The position numbers and the translations under genes are program-made. From positions 3,668 to 10,779 of the forward strand of contig JAMCRM010000015.1 in NCBI GenBank assembly GCA_023380575.1: a DNA stretch of 7,112 bases, read 5' to 3'. The stretch is from Acidobacteriota bacterium. Its GTDB lineage: Bacteria; Acidobacteriota; Terriglobia; Bryobacterales; Bryobacteraceae. The number at the start of each line of letters is the position of its first letter. Positions within the stretch are counted from its first letter, which is position 1. The notes below the pieces were generated by a model. It was not told the origin of the DNA, ran no database searches, and saw only the letters and a program-made list of their open reading frames with translations. Shown piece by piece: positions 4,608-7,112 of the stretch.

Positions 4608-6158
4608 TCAGTTCCCCGCCTGGCGGGTCTTGTTGGTGCTTTCCTCCAACACGCTGCGCACCTTGCGCGCCAGCGCTGCGGGGGTGAAGGGCTTCTGCAA
4701 AAAAGCCATTTCGCTGTTCAGCACACCATTGGCTACCACGGCATTGTCAGTGTAGCCGGACATATAGAGCACTTTCATGTCGGGCCGTTCGGCGGAAAGC
4801 CGCTTCGCCAGTTCCCGCCCGCTCAACTTGGGCATGACCACGTCCGTGATCATCAGGTGAATGGTCCCCTGGTATTGGCGGACGATGCGTTGGGCTTCGG
4901 CGGGTCCGGATGCATCCAGCAGCTTATAGCCTTCGCGCTCAAGGGTTTCCTTGACCAGCCGCCTTACCATATCCTCGTCTTCCACCACCAGGACGGTTTC
5001 CGATCCCTTCGCGGCGGCATGGGCCACCGCTTCGTTGTCTAGCGCCGTGCCCTTGCTTACGCGCGGCAGGTACACCTTCACCGAAGTGCCGCGGTTGGGT
5101 TCGCTGTAGATTTCGATGTTGCCGCCGCTCTGCTTGACGATTCCGAAGACGATGGAGAGGCCCAGCCCCGTCCCCCGGCCTTGCCCCTTGGTGGTAAAAA
5201 ACGGCTCGAAGAGGCGCGCGCGGGTTTTCGAATCCATGCCTACGCCCGTGTCGCTGACCGCCAGCAGCACGTAGGATCCCGGGCGCACGGCCATGTGGGT
5301 GCGAACGTAGCCTTCATCCAGTTCCACGTTGGATGTCTCGATGGTGAGGGTGCCGCCGTTGGGCATGGCGTCCCGCGCGTTCACCGCCAGGTTCATGATC
5401 ACCTGCTCCACCTGCCCGGGGTCGCCGTTCACGTGACCCAGTTCCGGACCCATCACCAGCCGCAGGTCCACGTCTTCGCCGATCAGCCTGCGCAGCATCG
5501 CTCCCAAACTGGCCACCAGTTCGTTCAGGTCCAGAGTTCTCGGCTGCAGCACCTGGCGCCGGCTGAAAGCCAGGAGTTGCCGAGTGAGCGCGGCGGCGCG
5601 CTCGCCCGCTTTCATGATCTGCTCCGCCGCGCTGCGGTTGGGATCGTTCGCTCCCATGGCGTTCAAAATGAGCTGGCTATAACCTGTGATGATGGTGAGC
5701 AGATTGTTGAAGTCGTGGGCGATGCCGCCCGCCAGCATTCCCACCGCTTCCATCTTCTGCGCCTGGCGCAACTGTTCTTCGAGAACACGGCGCTGCGTGA
5801 CGTCGATCAGCACGGCGAGAATGGCTTCGCGCCCGCGATAGCTGATTTCGTGCATGGCGACTTCCACGTCGATAATGCGGCCGCTCTTCAGCTTGTGGTG
5901 CCATACGCGCGCCGGCGCCTGTAGGCGCAGGCCTTTCACGGCCTCTCTAAGGCGGTCGACCTCCTCTGCCGCGGAGACACGCTCCAGGCCCATGCTCAGG
6001 ATTTCCTCGCCGTCGAAACCGTAGTGTTCCCGGGCGGCCCGGTTCACCTCCAGAAATGCCAGGGTTTGGCGGTCGAACACCCACATGGGCTGGGGATTGT
6101 CCTCGAACAGCAGCCGGAACTTGGCGTCGCTTCCCCGGATGAGTTTTCGCGCCGGCAT
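4608..6158 (-). CDS. Soluble PAS-hybrid sensor histidine kinase with C-terminal receiver
   Basis: A 516-residue cytoplasmic hybrid kinase with no membrane segment. In order: a PAS domain (about 10-125; [16 protein letters not shown] then [10 protein letters not shown]); HisKA with the phosphorylated His148 in [11 protein letters not shown]; HATPase_c with N box [10 protein letters not shown] (256-265), G1 DTGVGM (303-308) and G2 GRGTGLGLS (327-335); and a receiver (about 388-505) with acidic Asp394 and Asp396, phosphoacceptor Asp439 in MITDVVMP, Ser467 and Lys489-Pro490. All key residues are present, so kinase and receiver should both be active. The ATG at 6158 overlaps the stop of the HD-GYP regulator by one base (TGATG), which decides the start; a longer frame to 6236 would run inside that gene. 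No HPt domain is present, so the receiver may tune the kinase or pass phosphate to an unseen HPt. The PAS ligand is unknown. The likely partner is the adjacent regulator. Confidence 0.93.
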   Translation of the reverse strand: MPARKLIRGSDAKFRLLFEDNPQPMWVFDRQTLAFLEVNRAAREHYGFDGEEILSMGLERVSAAEEVDRLREAVKGLRLQAPARVWHHKLKSGRIIDVEVAMHEISYRGREAILAVLIDVTQRRVLEEQLRQAQKMEAVGMLAGGIAHDFNNLLTIITGYSQLILNAMGANDPNRSAAEQIMKAGERAAALTRQLLAFSRRQVLQPRTLDLNELVASLGAMLRRLIGEDVDLRLVMGPELGHVNGDPGQVEQVIMNLAVNARDAMPNGGTLTIETSNVELDEGYVRTHMAVRPGSYVLLAVSDTGVGMDSKTRARLFEPFFTTKGQGRGTGLGLSIVFGIVKQSGGNIEIYSEPNRGTSVKVYLPRVSKGTALDNEAVAHAAAKGSETVLVVEDEDMVRRLVKETLEREGYKLLDASGPAEAQRIVRQYQGTIHLMITDVVMPKLSGRELAKRLSAERPDMKVLYMSGYTDNAVVANGVLNSEMAFLQKPFTPAALARKVRSVLEESTNKTRQAGN

Positions 6159-7112
6159 CACGTGACCACCACGGGAGCGATACGCGGCGCGGGCCGCACC
6201 GGTTCGGCCAGGGAACGGCGGCGGATTTCGCTCCAAACCTCCACCGGAACGCGCAGGAAGACGGCCACGACTTCCGGATCGAATTGGCTCCCGGCATTGG
6301 CTTCGATCTCCCGCCGGGCTTCCTCGTAGGATGCGCCGCGATGATAGGGCCGGTCGGAGGTGATGGCGTCCAGGCTGTCGGTGACGGAGAAGATGCGCGC
6401 CCCCAGTGCGATCTCCTCCCCTTTGAGGCCGCGCGGGTAGCCCCTGCCGTCATAGCGCTCGTGATGGCACAGCACGATCTCGGCCGCGTCTTTGAGCCCC
6501 TCGATACCGTTCAGAATCCAGTGGCCGATCAATGGATGCTTGCGCATCTCCTGCCACTCGGCCCCGGTGAGTTGGCCGGGCTTCAACAGGATGCGGTCGG
6601 GAACCCCGATCTTTCCGATGTCATGCAGCATCGCCCCTCGTCGGATCGCTTCCACACCTTCCGGCTGGATTCCGATTTCACGCGCCAGGTGCACGCTATA
6701 TTGACCGACGCGCTTGGAGTGTGCTTGCGTTTCGTGTTCCCGCGCATCCAGGGCCGCCACCAGGGCCTCCAATGTACCTTGCGATGCTTCTTTCAGGTTC
6801 CCGAGAACCCTGCGCAACTCCAGCGTCTGGTTTCTGACCGCCTCTTCGAGACTCTTCAGGTGCTCCGCCTGGTTCAGCTTATCGCGGCGGCGCTCCAGGG
6901 CTTTTCTGACGCTCGCGGTAACCTGGTCCAGCCGAAAGGGCTTGAGAACGTAATCAAGTGCACCTGTTTTCATCGCGTCTACGGCCAGCGATATATCCTC
7001 GCAGCCGGTTAGCATCAGAACGCCAACGTCAGGATGCTTCCGTACCGTCTCGGCAAGCAGGGCGAAACCGTCCATTCCAGGCATGCGCACGTCGGAGAGA
7101 ACCAGGTCGAAG
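6158..7112 (-). CDS. REC-HD-GYP response regulator, c-di-GMP phosphodiesterase (5' end outside window)
   Basis: The frame is open to the right edge and shows 317 codons. A start at GTG 7090 is wrong, because the codons before it (7091-7111) read FDLVLSD and complete the receiver motif FDLVLSDVRMPGMDGF, with the phosphoacceptor Asp at 7091-7093. Counting from that Phe as 1, the receiver keeps Thr35 (MLTG) and Lys57 (VLKPF). A charged helical linker (about 75-115) follows. The HD-GYP domain has His131 (HSKRV), HDIGK (163-167), His192 (KHPLIGH), His216-His217, ERYDGRGYP (218-226) and Asp245 (VTD), the metal ligands and signature of enzymes that break cyclic-di-GMP to pGpG or GMP. A proline- and arginine-rich tail of about 20 residues follows. 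Phosphorylation probably controls the phosphodiesterase. The next gene downstream, a hybrid kinase starting on its stop codon, is the likely phosphodonor. About 45-50 N-terminal residues are missing. Confidence 0.94.
   Translation of the reverse strand, partial: FDLVLSDVRMPGMDGFALLAETVRKHPDVGVLMLTGCEDISLAVDAMKTGALDYVLKPFRLDQVTASVRKALERRRDKLNQAEHLKSLEEAVRNQTLELRRVLGNLKEASQGTLEALVAALDAREHETQAHSKRVGQYSVHLAREIGIQPEGVEAIRRGAMLHDIGKIGVPDRILLKPGQLTGAEWQEMRKHPLIGHWILNGIEGLKDAAEIVLCHHERYDGRGYPRGLKGEEIALGARIFSVTDSLDAITSDRPYHRGASYEEARREIEANAGSQFDPEVVAVFLRVPVEVWSEIRRRSLAEPVRPAPRIAPVVVT

Noticed and set aside
4615..4627. CCCGC/GCGGG hairpin just past the prepilin peptidase, a possible terminator
   Set aside because: The stem is only 5 bp, it lies inside the kinase coding region, and it is followed by TCTTGTTGG rather than a clean T-run. 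The 24-bp convergent gap itself has no clear terminator.
5181..5924. Plus-strand open frame (247 codons) opposite the hybrid kinase
   Set aside because: It is a shadow of the kinase reading frame, rich in His and Arg, with no domain signal or ribosome site.
6159..6236. Upstream extension of the hybrid kinase by 26 residues
   Set aside because: It overlaps the end of the HD-GYP gene and encodes Arg/Pro-rich sequence unlike a PAS kinase start; the TGATG overlap supports 6158.
6284..7012. Plus-strand open frame (242 codons) opposite the HD-GYP regulator
   Set aside because: The opposite strand encodes an intact REC-HD-GYP protein; the antisense product has no recognisable motif.

Overview
This is an ordinary-looking, GC-rich chromosomal segment with eight protein-coding genes, two of them cut by the window edges. 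I see no RNA gene, insertion sequence, prophage or CRISPR array. The gene content suggests an Acidobacteriota chromosome, possibly near Bryobacterales/Solibacter. The hints are a Tat-signal Gfo/Idh/MocA oxidoreductase with an NRRTF start, an HU protein starting MIKLDII and carrying a TGIGRNPRTG core, and a PAS hybrid kinase beside a REC-HD-GYP regulator. This assignment rests on family resemblance only.

Left block, minus strand (1-1657). In transcription order it holds a flavin reductase-like FMN protein, mutM (formamidopyrimidine-DNA glycosylase), and the first 101 codons of a Tat-exported Gfo/Idh/MocA oxidoreductase that runs off the left edge. Gaps are 19 and 29 nt, so one transcript is likely. 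The first two proteins could share an oxidative-stress theme; the third looks unrelated.

Central block, plus strand (1651-4583). A near-consensus sigma-70 promoter (TTGACA-18-TATCAT) precedes a structured leader and an HU-family DNA-binding gene that probably starts at a TTG at 1744. Tightly packed downstream are an M50 site-2-type intramembrane metalloprotease, a WaaE/KdtX-like family 2 glycosyltransferase and a type IV prepilin peptidase (PilD). The last two overlap by one base (TGATG). No terminator is visible after HU, so a single HU-protease-glycosyltransferase-peptidase transcript is possible. The last three genes have membrane or envelope roles: regulated intramembrane proteolysis, surface glycan assembly, and pilin/pseudopilin maturation.

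Right block, minus strand (4608-7112), convergent with pilD. A REC-HD-GYP response regulator (5' end outside the window) is followed, with a one-base TGATG overlap, by a soluble PAS-HisKA-HATPase-REC hybrid kinase. All catalytic motifs that fall in the window are intact. This looks like a two-component module acting on cyclic-di-GMP.

The most notable non-coding structure is the HU leader. It contains two mutually exclusive hairpins, one of which would sequester the HU ribosome binding site. I found no clear evidence of a previously undescribed system; the rest is well-known families in a moderately interesting arrangement.
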